Counted from the stretch's first letter, positions 42,489 to 55,437 are shown. The stretch is 64,000 bases of DNA from Amorphophallus konjac (GCA_022559845.1 CM040123.1:321947933-322011932), one strand, 5' to 3'. Made by a program: numbers and translations. The notes: a model not told the origin generated them from the letters alone.

Positions 42489-45089
42489 ATGGCCCATCCA
42501 CCGATCTTCAGTGGTACGCATTTTGATGCATGGTTCGCTGGTTTGAAGAATTATGTTAAATCTGTGAATCCAGACCTGTGGAAAGTAATTTCACATGGTC
42601 CTCATGAACTACCAAGGAAAAAGTCCAAATGGACTGACAGTCACAAATCCATGCATGAAGAAAATCAGATAGCAATAAATCTAATGAAGGCAGCTACTGA
42701 TAGAGCTTTTCATTCATGTTTCTTTGACTGCAGTTCTGCTAAAGATATTCTGGATACACTGAAGCGAACTCAGGAGATAGATGTGGACAGCTGCATGATG
42801 GTCAACAGAAGAAATCAAAGTGCCAGCGATCAAGGCAGCAATCAAACTGAAGAAGATGATGATGATGAGGTAAATCTCTTCGAGAATTTCTCTCTAGAAG
42901 ATTGGGAGAATGCATATGCTGAATTATTTGAATCTCATGAACTGTTAAGAAAACAGTATAAAAAGTTGAAGAAGAGTACTCGGGTAGATAGTTCTAGCTC
43001 TCCATGTAAAAATTGTTCAAGTACGAAGCAATCTCATGATGCATGTCTGTCTGATAATCATATGTATAAAAACCAGAATGCAGAACTGAAGAAGGAACTT
43101 GAATGTGTTTACTCTGAACTGAACAATCTAAAATCTGAAGATGACTCTCTCAGAAAGTTCTCTAAAGAAAATGAAGAATAATTAGAGAAACTTAAACGAG
43201 AGAATGATTTGCTGATTGAAAAATTTAATGCCATAAAATCTGTAAACATAGATTTACAGAGAGATTTTGAAAAACAACAAAAGGAATTGAGGGAGTTTGA
43301 AGTTAGGAGAGAAAGCATGGTTAACTCAGAAGATCAGCTTCTAATAAATGAGTTAATTCAAAATGATAAGCTTAAAGAAGAAGTTGAAAAATTAAAACTG
43401 TTAAACAGTGCCATGTCTGAAAGACTTCTCACATTGGAAAAAGGAAAAGCTATCTGTACAAACGAGACTGAAGAGGTAGATGAGCTGAGAAAGGAAATTG
43501 AAGAATACAAAACAGCTAACAAGGTTTTGAATGAAGCTGTCAATTGTAGTGAACAAGAGATCGCTAGTTATGAAATACACATTGCATCTCTTGAAAATGA
43601 AATTCAGGATTTGAAAGTTTCCTTGTCTAAATTTGTTGATGGGCAGAAAAACCTAGACAAGCTGCTAGGTGTAAAAGTCAATGTCAAAAAGGAAGGTTTG
43701 GGCTACAATAATCTAAATAAGAAGGCTTTGCAGAACAAAGTAATGACATCCTTTGTAAATACTTCAAATGTAGCCACTACATCAAAAGACAAACAGCCCA
43801 TTGTTCAGAAAATACTGGGAACAAAGATTAACTTTAACAAGGAAGGACTGGGTTACAGTCCAGTCATGAGGAAGGTTGATGGAGCCAACCTGAAAACTGT
43901 CTTTGTCAAATCTTCTGAACAGGAAAAGCCTTCTATCTCATCTCCACCTCAGTACAAGGCTAAGAAAACAGAAAAACAAAATAAAAATCATAAAACATCA
44001 AAAATTCAAAGGAACAATCTGCATGCTAAAAACTCATCAGATAAATGCCATGTTTTAAAGAAATCAAATGGCTCATGTCATTATTGTGGTAAGTATGGAC
44101 ATCTTATGAGTAACTGTTTTGTGATGGAAAAAGATGACAACAAGCATGCTAGAAAATCTGTGTCTGGTCAGAAAAAGAATGTCACATGTTCTAATTATGA
44201 TAAAGTAGGACACACTACTGCTCATTGTTGGTTTGCAAGTAGTAAGGAAAAATCATGTTCATATCATACAAAACACCTTGCAAATCAGCATGTCTTTAAC
44301 AAGAACCAGCACATTATATGTTTTAATTGCAACAAAATTGGTCACAAGGCCTCTGAATGCTGGTCAGGTTCTTTTAAAAGAAATTCTACTTCATGCTTTG
44401 AATGTGGAAAGCATGGCCACAGGGCCATTGATTGTTGGCATGCTCAGGGTAGAAAATTCAATTCTAAAATTGTTAAATTCCCTGCCATTAATAGAAAGTC
44501 TTCTGCATGCTATCACTGTGGGAAGTATGGCCACACAGTCAAGGACTGTTGGCATGCCCAAGGGGGATATGGCAATAATGAACTCAATTTTAAAAAGAAT
44601 GCCTTTTATTGCTCTCACTGTAGAAAGCATGGCCATACAGTCAAGGACTGTTGGCATATTCAGGGTAGAAGTGTGAATCTCAAACATGCTAAATTCCCTG
44701 TAAGACAATTTGCAAAACCTTCATGTTATAACTGTGGAAAGCCAGGCCACAGAGCTGGAAATTGTTGGCATGTTCAAAATAACCCTGCTAAACTCCATGT
44801 TGCGAAATTTACATGTCATCATTGTGGGAAGCCAGGTCACAGGGCTGAAACCTGTTGGCTGGCAGGATATCAAAACCAAACCGGTTTTGGTAAACAGAAT
44901 TTTTATTCTGTTAACAGAAAATCTCATGTGTATGCACATAGAAGTCATGCTAACAAGAATGTGCATAAATTAGATCTGAAAACTGCTGCTCCTTGCTATC
45001 AAGTTAAAAATCTGTTGAGAAAACCTGCTAGAAGTAATAATGTTTTGTCAGGACCCAAGACTTCTTGGGTACCTGTTTGTGCAAAATAA
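42489..45089 (+). pseudogene. SIRE-like gag with eight zinc-knuckle units, one internal stop
   Basis: ATG at 42489 starts MAHPPIFSGTHFDAW, a copia gag N-terminus. The frame is open except for one TAA at 43179-43181. N-terminal helical gag domain to about 42800; acidic linker; long coiled coil (about 42900-43650); basic, Lys/Ser-rich linker; then CX2CX4HX4C units beginning at 44076, 44187, 44319, 44394, 44508, 44610, 44724 and 44814. Unit two has Tyr for the second Cys; the other seven are intact. The frame ends SGPKTSWVPVCAK, a motif that in SIRE elements precedes protease. Gag would build particles and bind RNA. Readthrough of the TAA is possible, so it might not be fully dead. Confidence 0.88.
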
Positions 45090-47262
45090 CATTGCTATGC
45101 AGGTGTGCCTTGGGACTAAAATAAAAAAAGGGGGGTAATGATCCAAGGCACTCAAGAAGAAAACCCCATACTGAACTTTTCAGGTAAACTTCCTGCTCTT
45201 CTTGTTTTTAGTTTTAATGCATAGCAAGTTAAATCTGTTTTTGCATTTGCATTCATCATTCGCCATGTGCATTATTTTCTGATCATGCACTCTGAAATTT
45301 CTAAAAATCTGAACTGAATATGAATGCTGTTTGAAAACTGTCTGTTGCATAATTCATTGAAAACCTGAATGTGCATGAATCATTTGGTCTCATATGTTCA
45401 GTTTTCAGTGCAAACATTGCATGTTTTCAGGGGGAGTAAGTTGCATATCCTAGCATAGCATTCAATGTTGAGTGCTTGCATGTCCCTGCATACATATAGT
45501 GCATTCCATCTCCCTATATTGGAAATGCCAAAAAGAGAGTTTGAATGCATATTGTGAGGGGGAGTCATTGCAATTGCATAAAGGTTGTCAAATGCATACA
45601 TGGGTCAGAACTCATTGCATATCCTCTCTTACTGATTTTGTTGACAAGCCTTGATCATAATTTGAAAACACTAAGCTTCAAAATCTCTCCTATCAATTGG
45701 TAACAATTGGTATCGCTTGGCTTCAGAATTCTATCAGTCTTTCATGAAGATTTCAATGGGCTATCTCGATCATAAATCTGAAAATTTTGAACTAGAAATC
45801 TTCTATTATACATTTTTATGAATGACTAAAATAACTCATGTGGTTTAAGTTTAATGTATTCAATGAGTTTGACTTTAAAATCTCTTAAAAAATATCTGAA
45901 GCATGTTTAATAAACCTTAACCATCTGTTTCATGCTGTATCTTGAAAACTTCTGAAATCTGCATTATTGAATTCATGGCTTCAATTGGTTAAGTACATGA
46001 AATTATTATTGACTTGAAGCAAAGGAATTTGTCTGTTTTGTCTAAAGGGTAATTGTTGTCAGAGCAATGACTTTGATCACTGAGAAACCATGTCCAAAGG
46101 ACTATGTCATGAGGTGTCTTAGTCAACTCTGCAGAATAAATTTTATTGAAAATTCAGGCAGAGCAATGGCATGCACACTGAGAAATACAACTCACTCATC
46201 AAGAAATGATTTGGAGTGCATCATGATGTGTAAATGCTATCTCTGTTCATATATAGCATGACAGTTAGTCACACTAAGTGCTTAGGGATATTGGCCTCTA
46301 ATCAAGGTATATCCTCTAGCTACAAGGTGTGAACTGAACTAGAGTGCTCGTAAAATTGTAGCAAGAAAATTATTCAAAAGATTGAAATATCTGAATATTG
46401 ATGCTAAAATCAAATTGCTACAACCCTAGACAAAATAATATGACTTCATAATTACTTGATTTCAATACTAGTGCATGTAATTCTGAAAGAAGTCAATAGA
46501 TTTGATTGTGTAAGACAAAGGGAGGATAATCAAGATAAATATGAGGGCTTGGTTCATTTTTATTAAAACATGGCTTTAGATATCAATACAGAATTTTATT
46601 GATAAACTCTGCATACATCATGTTTAAACCATGCTGTTCAAATAAATGTCATTCATAAGCCCTTATGATAGAAGACTTTGAAAACTTATGCTTTAGATTT
46701 ATGAGATTGATATCTCTTTGAAAATCTGACTAAATTTCTTGTGTTTGGAGCATCCTTGAAAAATCTGTCTGGCTGAATTTCTTCTGCTCATGTTATTGGT
46801 TCACTGAACTGAACTTCTCCTTGTTTGCCCCTGTGGTCTCCTTCTCATTCATCTCATAAGATTCCACTTATTGAGGGGGAGATTCCATGTCTTGCATCAA
46901 TTTCATATCAATTGGCATCTATTCAGGGGGAGCATTCCTTGTCACACTGAATCATGTTCATATCATTTGTGACCTTGCATTCATATACTCAAGGGAAAGT
47001 ATTGCATTTCTTGCTGCATCTGCATCTACCATGGTTTATCTTGATTATACCAAAGGGGGAGATTGTTTGCCAAAAAGGCAGAATCATGTTCTTGCAAGGG
47101 GGAGGAATTGACTGAACTTTTACACCTGCTTTAATTTCTCAAATTATTTTCTTTTTGATGAAGTCAAAGGGGGAGAATAATTTGAGTCTTCAGCAGATTG
47201 CCTCACATCATCAGAATGACTCAATATATTGAAAGTGTTGCCATCATCAAAAAGGGGGAGAT
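45090..47262 (+). other. Non-coding internal region with repeated polypurine motifs
   Basis: 2.2 kb where pol would be expected; only short unrelated frames. GGGGGAG occurs at 45430, 45558, 46875, 46926, 47055, 47098, 47169 and 47254. The last (AAAAAGGGGGAGAT, 47249-47262) touches the 3' LTR and is the functional polypurine tract. Phrases such as TGATGATGGCAAC-like text and CATTCATATGCA recur. No env-like frame recognised. Confidence 0.75.
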
Positions 47263-50200
47263 TGTTGTGCCCCTGTGGTTTTGATGATGGTTTTGATGAT
47301 TGGTTGTTGATGTGAGTTAATCAAATGTTCAGTCATCTTGCTGCTCAGTTTAGATGAACATATTTGATGTTCAGTCATGCTACATGTTAAACTGATGCAT
47401 AAAGCATTCATTGCTGTGGTTTTGATGATTGGTGTTTGTTGTTAATCACTGTGAGTCATTTTGTTGTGTAAGTCATTGCATTTGAAGTTCAGACTGTTAT
47501 CTGCTGCATAAAGCATTCATATGCATTTACAGAGTCTATACATTGATTGGCAGTAAGTCTGTACATTGAGCGTCTCTTAGAAGTCCATACAGTGCATTGC
47601 ATTGGCTAAGTGTATACACTGTCAGTCTCATTTAGCGTCTGAAGACAAAGTCTGTACAGCGCATCACTCACGTTGGAAGTCTATACATTGGCGTTGGTCA
47701 TCCAAGTCTGTACATCACTTGGCGCTCACAAAGTCTGCACATCCTGTTCAGTGAAGTGTGTACATTGCATAGCATGTTGCGTCAACGCGTGAAGTCTGTA
47801 CATCCACAGTTAAACTTGAAGTCTGCACACTAGTCTTCACTGTCAAGTCTGCACATTGGTCTTCGATTTCAAAGTCCATACATTGGACTGTTCTTCAAAG
47901 TCTGTACATCAGACTGCACATCATCTTCGTGTTGTTTCTGTATTTGAGTCTTCGTGTTGTTTCCCCTCACTAACACGAAAAGATCTCGTGTCGTCTGAGC
48001 TTACAACACTTCGTGTTGAGTTCTATGCCTAACAGGAAATCTGCTATGAGGTAGTACATTGTATGTCCGTACTGTTTCTGTCATACTTCGTGTTGTTTAT
48101 GTTTACTGTCCTTCAGGTCGTGTGTCCGTGTTGTTTCCACTATATTTCGTGTCGTTTCCTTTGTTTTTTAGTTGTTCATCTCGTGTCGATTTCGTTTGTT
48201 TTGAAACCACACCTCGTGTCGGTTTCTATGTTGATCTTCGTGATGTGTCCGTGTCTTTCGTATTATTTCAGTAGTTATGTCTTCGTGTTGAGTTTATGAA
48301 CTTCGTGTCATTTTCGCTGTCTTCGTGCTGTTTTTCTCTTTAGACTCAGTGTCCTTTTCGCCTTAACCACACTTCGTGTCGGTTTCTATTTTTCGTCCTT
48401 GAGTTGCTGTCAGCTCGTGTCGTTTTCACCTCGTGCTGTTCTCACTTAACTTCGTGTCGTGTTTCTGAAACAGCTCGAATAGTTCTGATGAACTTCGAGT
48501 CGTTTCCCTGTAGACCTCGTGTCGTTCCTGTTTAGTAACCACACTTCGTGTCGGTTACTGTTGTTTCTGTGTCCTCGTGTCGTTTTTGTTCCACTGCGTG
48601 CAGAACATTGCAGCACCTCGTGTTGCTTTCTGTGCCACTTCGTGTTGGTTTCTGTTTGTGTCTTCGTGTCTCCGTGTTGTTTTTGTCTTCGTGTCTTCGT
48701 GTTGTTTTCTTTCTACCTCGTGTCGTTTTCTTCTCACCTCGTGCCGTTCTTATCTGACCTCGTGTCATCTTCCTTGTTGTATTAGCCTTGGTACCTCGTA
48801 TCGTTCTATTTTCTATCTCGTGCTGTTTTCTGTACCACCCCGTGTTACCCTTAGGTCTTTGTTTTCATTTGTATTCATGTCTTCGTGTTTCTCTTGTGTT
48901 TATGTCCGCGTGTTGTTTCCTTCTAACTTCGTACTGTTCTCATATGAACCTCGTGTTGTTCTCTTGTAATGTTTACTTTTGTCACCGCTGTATTTCGTGT
49001 CGTTCTCTTCGTTGTGTCTGTTCTGTCACAGTGTATCTCGTGTTGTTCTTTCCTTGTTTCGTGTTGTAGTCACCGTATCTATCTCGTGTCATTCCCAGTA
49101 CAGTCCATACCTCATGCAGCTTTAGTTCCTGTAGCCCTCAGTTTTAATGGGTTGTAATCTCATTACAGGTCCGAGGAAGAACATTCCACACTCCTGGGCT
49201 GCACGTGATCCGAGACAAGAGGAACCAATCTGATAAGGACACGTGGCAGGAAGATTCTGGAAATGTGGGAGGCACACGCGTTTTGTGCCCTATCCACCTG
49301 CTGTTGCTGCTATAAATAGAACCCTTCGTCCTCAGATGAAGGCGATCGAGTTGGCAAGAAGAAAAGCTCATACAGAGAGCCCCGATCCAGAAAAAGGAAG
49401 AGAAGAAAGAAAAGAAGAGAGCAGAGAAGAGAGTGAGAGTGAGAGCAGAAGAAGAAAAAGAGAGAGAGATAGTGCTCGTGTGAAAAGAGAAGAAGAGTGA
49501 AGAAGAAGAAGAGCAGAAGGAGAAGAAGAGAAAGAGAGAGATAGAAGTGTGAGCCGAAGAGAATAGGGGAGCAGAGATCGAGAGAGTGAAAGAGAAGAAG
49601 AAGGAGAGAAGAGAAGAGGAAGAAAAACTTACCTGAAGATCTGTCTACTGGACCGTGGATCAAATCCAGGCCAGCCAGCTCCTGCGAGAGCCACATTTGG
49701 TTTTATCTTTTCAGCTTTCTGTTGCTGGTTTCGTTTTTCTTTTGATCTATTTACTTGCTATTTTTTCGATACTCTGTAGAGAGGTCGGGTTTCCTCCTGT
49801 TTGTTCAGGAGAAGGGAGATTGATATCTCCGGTTGCAAATAGCTGGGTGCTACTTGTGGGTTCCCTCCGGTTTGGAGGAAGGGAGATCTGATCTCCGGTT
49901 CTGGGCTTGTGGATTGCAAGTCCAGGGGTCCCTCCTGGTCTGGAGGAAGAGAGGTCTTCGACCTCTGGTTTGCTGGTGACTGGAAGTCACCGGTTGGTTC
50001 CCTCCGGTTTTGGAGGAAGGGAGGATTGGTCCTCCGGTTCTAGTCTTGTGGGTTGCAAGACTAGGTGTTCCCTCCGGTCTGGAGGAAGAGAGACTTGCGT
50101 CTCTGGTTTGCTAGTGACTGGTGTCACTAGTGGTTCCCTCCGGTTGGGAGGAAGAGGGGAGGTTGTTCCCCTGGTCAAGCTGTGTGGCAGCACCTGTTGC

Positions 50201-50601
50201 AGACTGAGTCTGCGGTTTCTAGCGTGAGCTAGTGGAAGCCACACTCGGGTTGAGTGTGGGGTGGATGTAGGTCTGCTGGACCGAACCACCTAAAAAATCT
50301 ATTGTGCAGTGGTGTGATTGTCTTTTTGTGCTTCCGCTAGGTGATTGTATAGGGGCGCTCCTTGTGTTTGCCTTCTGGTTGAGCAGAAGAGTTAATTAGT
50401 TTTCAGATTGACTAAATCTGTCTGGTTAGCCCCCTAGTGACCTCACTCTGTGTTTGGTTGTTTCACTACTGCCATTCTGCCTTCAAGTATATTTGGTCTG
50501 CGAACGAGCATTTTTAGTAAGCGAAATTTTAACTGGGCAAAAAGGTGTTTAAGAGGAAATATTCATTCACCCCCCTCTGAATACTTGCACCGATCCTAAC
50601 A
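47263..50601 (+). repeat. 3' LTR of the plus-strand SIRE-like element
   Basis: Starts TGTTGTGCCCC after the polypurine tract and ends CCTAACA before CGACG. Nearly identical to 39034-42366, with the same arrays, TATA box (49311) and hairpin chain (49794-50290). Differences include a 6-bp GAGAGT-type insertion near 49440 and changes at 48470-48480. Confidence 0.94.
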
Positions 50602-50606
50602 CGACG

Positions 50607-52808
50607 CGAGCCACCTCAGCATCCATCTGGCTCGGAGACAGCCTAGAGACACCCCCTTGAGTTCCGGTATTTATCATATTTAGTTAGACTTTATTTGTGT
50701 GATGTGTGTTTATTTCATTTTATTCGGTATGTAATTTTGATTGTAAGAGGGGTTTATTTGTAAAATGTGACCCCCGGGTCCCACGGGCCCACAGACCCCC
50801 TCCCATTGATCCACCTCAGCTCATGGGCCCCATGTGGGGTCAGTCAACATGTCAAATGGAGGCATCTAGAAGTTTGAATGGTAAAAGGCACATGGGAGAC
50901 AAGTGGACTTCAAAGTCCAAGGTGGCTACCAAACATGTCCCCTTGACCCACCCTAGTCAATGGGCCGCCCCCCCTTATTTTTTTATTGTAATTTTTGTGT
51001 GTGTGTCACACTCAATCCAGGCCACCCATTCCCATCCCCTAGATCCAACGGTGGATAATGGATTTGAGATGTAACACATAAATACTTATAATTTCACATT
51101 TTGGAGAATTAGTGCCATTTGAACTTGGAAAATTACTTGAGCAAAGGCCTAGGCCGCCCCTCTCTCCCCCTTGAAGCTGTGAAGGCTTCCCTCTGGAGGT
51201 GTGACTCCTCCCCTTATCATTCCGGTCGTCACCGCCGCCGCCACGAGCCGCCATCGCATCACCGTCGAGATCGCCGGAGTTCTGCCTTCATCCGACCACA
51301 ACAGCTTCCACGAATTCTCTGTGTCAGCCACGAGCTCAGATCAACCTGGGGATTTTAGGGCATGTATCAGAGGTGTAAAGCACGACCCAAAAAATTTGGT
51401 TGGTCATAAAGATCTCATTTGATATTTTTTCATTTTCGTCCAATCTTAATTTCCAGATATGTCTACTGTCTGTTTTCATTTCCACCCGCCCTGTGTTTCC
51501 ATGTTTCGGACCTCTTTCTGATTTTTGTTGGAACTCCCAATTTTACTGGGAGTTCTGTCCACCAACCCCACCGTCCCCAAATTTTCTTGAATTTTTCTGA
51601 GGCCATCTCATATTTTATAAAAATCGAGTTCTTCTCTAGCTACAGTACTTTATGCCAGTTCTCAGATCCGACCACCCTCCAGTAAACAAATCATAACAAA
51701 TCACAGACAGCACCAATCAGTCCACACAAAATATTCTTATTTTTCTGGTTCAATTTCCCAAAACTTGGATGAATAACTCAGGAGCTGAATCGGAAGTCTA
51801 CTAGGCGGTCAACGGCAGTTCTCAGATAAGTTCCCTGCAGATCTGAGACTTCGGTTACTATACAACAGGGACTTGTAAATTCAATAAAGTTATGATCCGA
51901 CCTGATCCAGCAGATCTCTCTGGGTCTAGATTGAAGCGCTTGAAGAGAGCTTTCCAACGATAGCTGATGCGTCCCGATCCGACGTCGGGATTGATCGCAG
52001 CGACCGTTTTTGTCGGAGCGCGCGCCGGGAGACAGCAACCAAAATCCGTGGGCAGCTAGTTCAATAATTGGGAATCGGGGCCGATCGACCCCCGATCGGT
52101 GTCTCCGGTCGACCGCCATCCGTGGAGGCACGCCACCAGGGGTCCCCATCACAGTGGGTCCCACCCCCCGGCAGATCCGGAGGACAGCGCCGTTCGTGGG
52201 TCCCGCGGGCCCGTAGAAGCTGCCGTTCGGAAAGCACGAAAACGCGGAGTTCGGCACCGCCGGGCGACATCAAGATGTTGCCCGTCAACCCGATTTGCGT
52301 GATTCCCGGACCCCACTTGTGACCTTTTACCTCCCTGCGTGGAGTGGGTCAAAATTATTGTATTGCTGTAATATTATTTAATCGGGAGTCCGTGATTCGG
52401 CCGAGATTGTCTTCGCCACGCCGGGTGCGTGGAGGTACGGTCTTAACTTCTCGGCATTCGCTTGCTAGTTTAGTATATGGTCTCTTGCCGCTGCCGAGAG
52501 CGATAGGTACTAGCCAGTGTGTTCATGTCACCGCTGTGAGTGTGAGAGTGACTCGTCCCGTGACTCGATCCGAGTCCGGAAGTGAGTTTGACTACCTTGA
52601 ACTCTGCCGGTTCTTCAACCGCGCACGATCCACGTTTCCCTCGCTTGGGACGACGAGTGAGCTTGCGTTTGTGTTAGCCACGTATAGCCCATAGGAGCTC
52701 TCAGTGTCGGGCCTAGTGGCTCTCCCGTCATGTGTTGCTGGTCATGTCTGCATCTAGAGTCCGAGGTCCATACCACGTAGAGTCGGTCCCCGTGTCCGTC
52801 CCGCATCA
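50607..52808. repeat. Main part of the gypsy-like solo LTR
   Basis: Continuation of 38964-39033 after the CGACG target site. Contains an AT-rich stretch (50650-51110), a Gly/Ala-codon-like CCGCCGCC leader (about 51220-51290) and a GC-rich tail (51900-52808). Overlapping frames on both strands here (for example 52010-52320) show no domain and reflect GC content. No gene. Confidence 0.75.
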
Positions 52809-53043
52809 CACTCACAAAGAGATCAAACCACTGCACAATGATTTTTAGGTGGTTCGGTCCTGCAGACCTACATCCACCCCACACTCAAACCCGAGTGTGG
52901 ATTTCGCTGACTCACAGCTTGAACAGCTGGGCATCACAGCTTGCCATACAATCCGCTGAGCCTCACAACTTGCTGTCCAAGGAATCCTCCTCGCCTGCTG
53001 AGCCTCACAGCTTGCTCTGCTGGGCAATACAGCTTAGCCGTCT

Positions 53044-53059
53044 AGTGGAATCCTCCACT
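53044..53059 (-). other. Hairpin of the LTR leader (minus-strand element)
   Basis: AGTGGA/TCCACT with loop ATCC, a perfect 6-bp stem. Companion hairpins are CCACACTC/GAGTGTGG at 52879-52900 and repeated GCTG..CAGC pairs between them. In the other LTR CGAGGA/TCCTCG (61116-61131) is perfect, while its partner here has one mismatch. The architecture parallels the hairpin chain at 41559-42055 with different stem sequences. Confidence 0.6.
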
Positions 53060-53416
53060 GCAAATGCTGACTAACAGCTTGAAGAAATGTTAAAAAAGAA
53101 AGCAGGAAAATGGGAAACAAACAACAATCGAAAGGCTGTAAACAATGAAGCACAATGTGGCTCAGAATGAGCTGACTGGCCTGGATTTGATCCACGGTCC
53201 AGTGAAGGTAGATCTTCAGAATGAAGCTTCTCTCTGCCTTTCTTCTTCTTCAGATCACTCAGTCTCTCTTTCTTTCTCTTCCTCTTCTTCACTCTTTTTC
53301 TTTTTCTTCTGGATCGTGCAGGCACTCTCTTCTTTCTCTCCGCTTTTGCTCTCTGCTTCTACTTCAAGGCTTCTGCATTCGATCCCGATCAGCCTTCTTT
53401 AGATGGAGGAAGACTT

Positions 53417-53426
53417 CTATTTATAG
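53417..53426 (-). promoter_or_regulatory. LTR TATA box (minus-strand element, left LTR)
   Basis: CTATAAATAG on the minus strand, preceded by GCTGCTGC as in the plus-strand element. The second copy is at 61555-61564. Confidence 0.7.
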
Positions 53427-53591
53427 CAGCAGCAACTAGGGCGTGTGCTCTCCACGATTCCCGCACAAATGTTTTGACCACGTGTCATGATCCTGTCAGT
53501 CCTTCCAGCCTCGGATCACATGCCCTTCATTAAGCTCTGCAAAGAGTCCCTGTCAGACAGAGAATCAAGTTATCAGTTTAAGTCTAAAACC

Positions 53592-54961
53592 CTGTACAGA
53601 CATTGCAGGATGCAGTGTATAGACTTCAGACTATATAGACTTTGTGAACTCGACTGCAGTGTATAGACTTTGTGAACTCGAATGCATTGTATAGACTCTG
53701 CCCAATGTATAGACTTCATAAATGATGCATGCAATGCACTGGACAATGTATGGACTTAGCCGATGCAGACTAGTCCGATGTACAAACTTGCTCATTGTTC
53801 AGACTTCATGAGCGATGTACAGACTTGCCAAAGGAAAGGCTGTATAGACTTGATGAAATGCAAGGCAATCGAATGTATAGACATTCACAATGTATAGACT
53901 TGCAGAACTGAACGTAGGTAAAGATCCCAGTGTATAGACTTCGAAGTTCACCGACGGATGTACAGACTTCACCTCGAGCAAGCAACAGTGCAGTGTATGA
54001 ACTTTTAAGAATGATGCATGACGCTGTACAGACTTCACTTGAAACAGTCCGATGTACAGACTTTACCTAACACAGTCCAATGTACATACTTGCTGATGCA
54101 TTGTATAGACTTACATGAGACACTCAATGAGACGCTCAATGTACAGACTTAGTCTGATGCGTTGTATAGACTTGCATGAGACGCTCAATGAGACGCTCAA
54201 TGTATAGACTTCAAGTCCAGTGTATAGACATTGCCTTAGACGCTAAATGAGACGGACGTTGTGCAGACTTACTGGTCAAATAGACACAGACTCTGTACAG
54301 ACTTTAGCGTGCAGACATGCAAACAATGTGAATGTATAGACTTAACACAACGATGCAATGTATGGACTTGTGTTGACGCTGCAGGACAACAACCAATGTA
54401 TAAACTTTACAAATGCAAGCAATGCAGCAATGTATAGACTTTACAAATGCAAGCAATGTAGCAATGTATAGACTTTGGGCTTGCCATGCAATGTATAGAC
54501 TTGAGCCTTAATGCATGGTGGCGAATGTACAGACTTGCTGCCTAGTCGATGTACAGACTTCATGAATGTGCATGCATTGTATAGACTTGAATAGTGAGAC
54601 ACAAGGAGAGACGCTGAATGAGACACTGAAGTCTGTATAGACTTTAACAGTGAGACAGTGTATAGACTTAGCAATGTGCAGACAGACGACGGCCAAGACA
54701 ATGTATAGACTTTGCGTCTTATGTGAGACGAGCGATGTATAGACTTAGCCAACCTTCAGCTCAATGTACAGACTTGCCTTAAGCAATGGCTGTACAGACT
54801 TCATGAGCGATGTTCAGACTATTGTGTGTGATGAACAGCCGATGTATAGACTTATGCATGAAGCAAGGCAATCTGATGTGGGAATTATGCATGAAGCAAG
54901 GCAATCTGATGTGTAGACTTTCTCAACACAGTGGCGTGCAACTAAACAAATGTGTAGACTT
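53592..54961 (-). repeat. U3 array of AAGTCTRTACA (left LTR)
   Basis: On the plus strand TGTAYAGACTT recurs dozens of times at 20-45 bp spacing, with variants such as TGTATGGACTT and TGTTCAGACTT. Spacers are mostly unrelated, though a GAGACGCTCAATGAGACGC phrase recurs. Frames on the minus strand rich in VYTL reflect the motif and are not genes. Confidence 0.9.
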
Positions 54962-55437
54962 CAGAAATGCATAGAGACGCTACAGTGTGACAGCGTCGAC
55001 GCAACAGTTCACCCTGATGTGAAGTTAGATCTGGGTCAGTTCAGTGGGTCGACGCAGTGACCCCATGCATCAACGCATCCAGCCTTATCTTCAAAGCCAT
55101 CTGAGGCATTTCAAGGCTGCGTCAACCTCGTGGACTCAATGGGTTGATGCCATCTGAACTACTTACGAGATGTATAGACATGCGAATCTGATGTAAAGAC
55201 TTGAGGGGGGTCGACCCATCTAAGAAGGGGGTTGACCCACAGAGCTAGCACACTCACGCATTCTCCACAGAACAGATCAAATATAACACACTCATGCATT
55301 CTCCACAGAATAAATCAGTCATATGCATTCATGTTGCTATCAGTCAATGTGATGTTCTTAGTAAAATAATATGGTGACTCATTTATGTTGCTATCATTAA
55401 AACACCACATAATCATCAAAGTACAAGGGGCACAACA

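Larger units (their letters stand above)
39034..50601 (+). mobile_element. SIRE-like gag-only retrotransposon, plus strand, young
   Basis: Perfect CGACG duplications at 39029-39033 and 50602-50606. The LTRs of 3333 and 3339 bp differ by about 15 substitutions plus a few indels by my reading (near 0.5%), so insertion is recent. Internal order: primer site, gag with eight zinc knuckles, 2.2 kb of non-coding DNA with repeated polypurine motifs, 3' LTR. No pol domain occurs in any frame. LTR ends (TGTTGTGCCCCTGTGG / TCCTAACA) and layout fit SIRE-type Ty1/copia elements. It inserted into the solo LTR 38964-52808. Confidence 0.93.
38964..52808. mobile_element. Gypsy-like solo LTR split by a younger insertion
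   Basis: Starts TGGTGCGGACACC at 38964 and ends GTCCCGCATCA at 52808, flanked by CACTC at 38959-38963 and 52809-52813. Its own sequence is only 38964-39033 plus 50607-52808, about 2270 bp; the rest is the plus-strand SIRE-like element. TG..CA ends, a 5-bp TSD and no coding suggest a solo LTR. The composition (AT-rich start, GCC/CGCC-rich leader at about 51220) resembles Ty3/gypsy LTRs read on the plus strand, but the family is unassigned. Confidence 0.82.
52814..55437 (-). repeat. 3' LTR of the minus-strand SIRE-like element, main part
   Basis: Continues 38647-38963; together about 2940 bp, matching 60641-63520 with roughly 2-3% substitutions in the parts I compared. From right to left: TGTTGTGCCCCTTG start (55437), GTCGAC/GTTGAC motifs (about 55000-55230), AAGTCTRTACA array, TATA at 53417-53426, purine leader, conserved leader block (53176-53202), and small hairpins to the break. 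No gene. Confidence 0.9.

Noticed and set aside
45090..47262. Possible env-like gene of a SIRE element
   Set aside because: No frame longer than about 75 codons, no signal peptide plus transmembrane pattern, no coiled coil.
51039..52350. Overlapping Arg/Pro-rich frames on both strands
   Set aside because: GC-rich solo LTR sequence; frames overlap on both strands, lack domains and have no coding neighbours.
53592..54961. Regularly spaced short repeats resembling a CRISPR array
   Set aside because: The repeat is 11 bp, imperfect and variably spaced, lies in LTR U3 and is duplicated in the other LTR; this is plant nuclear DNA with no cas genes.
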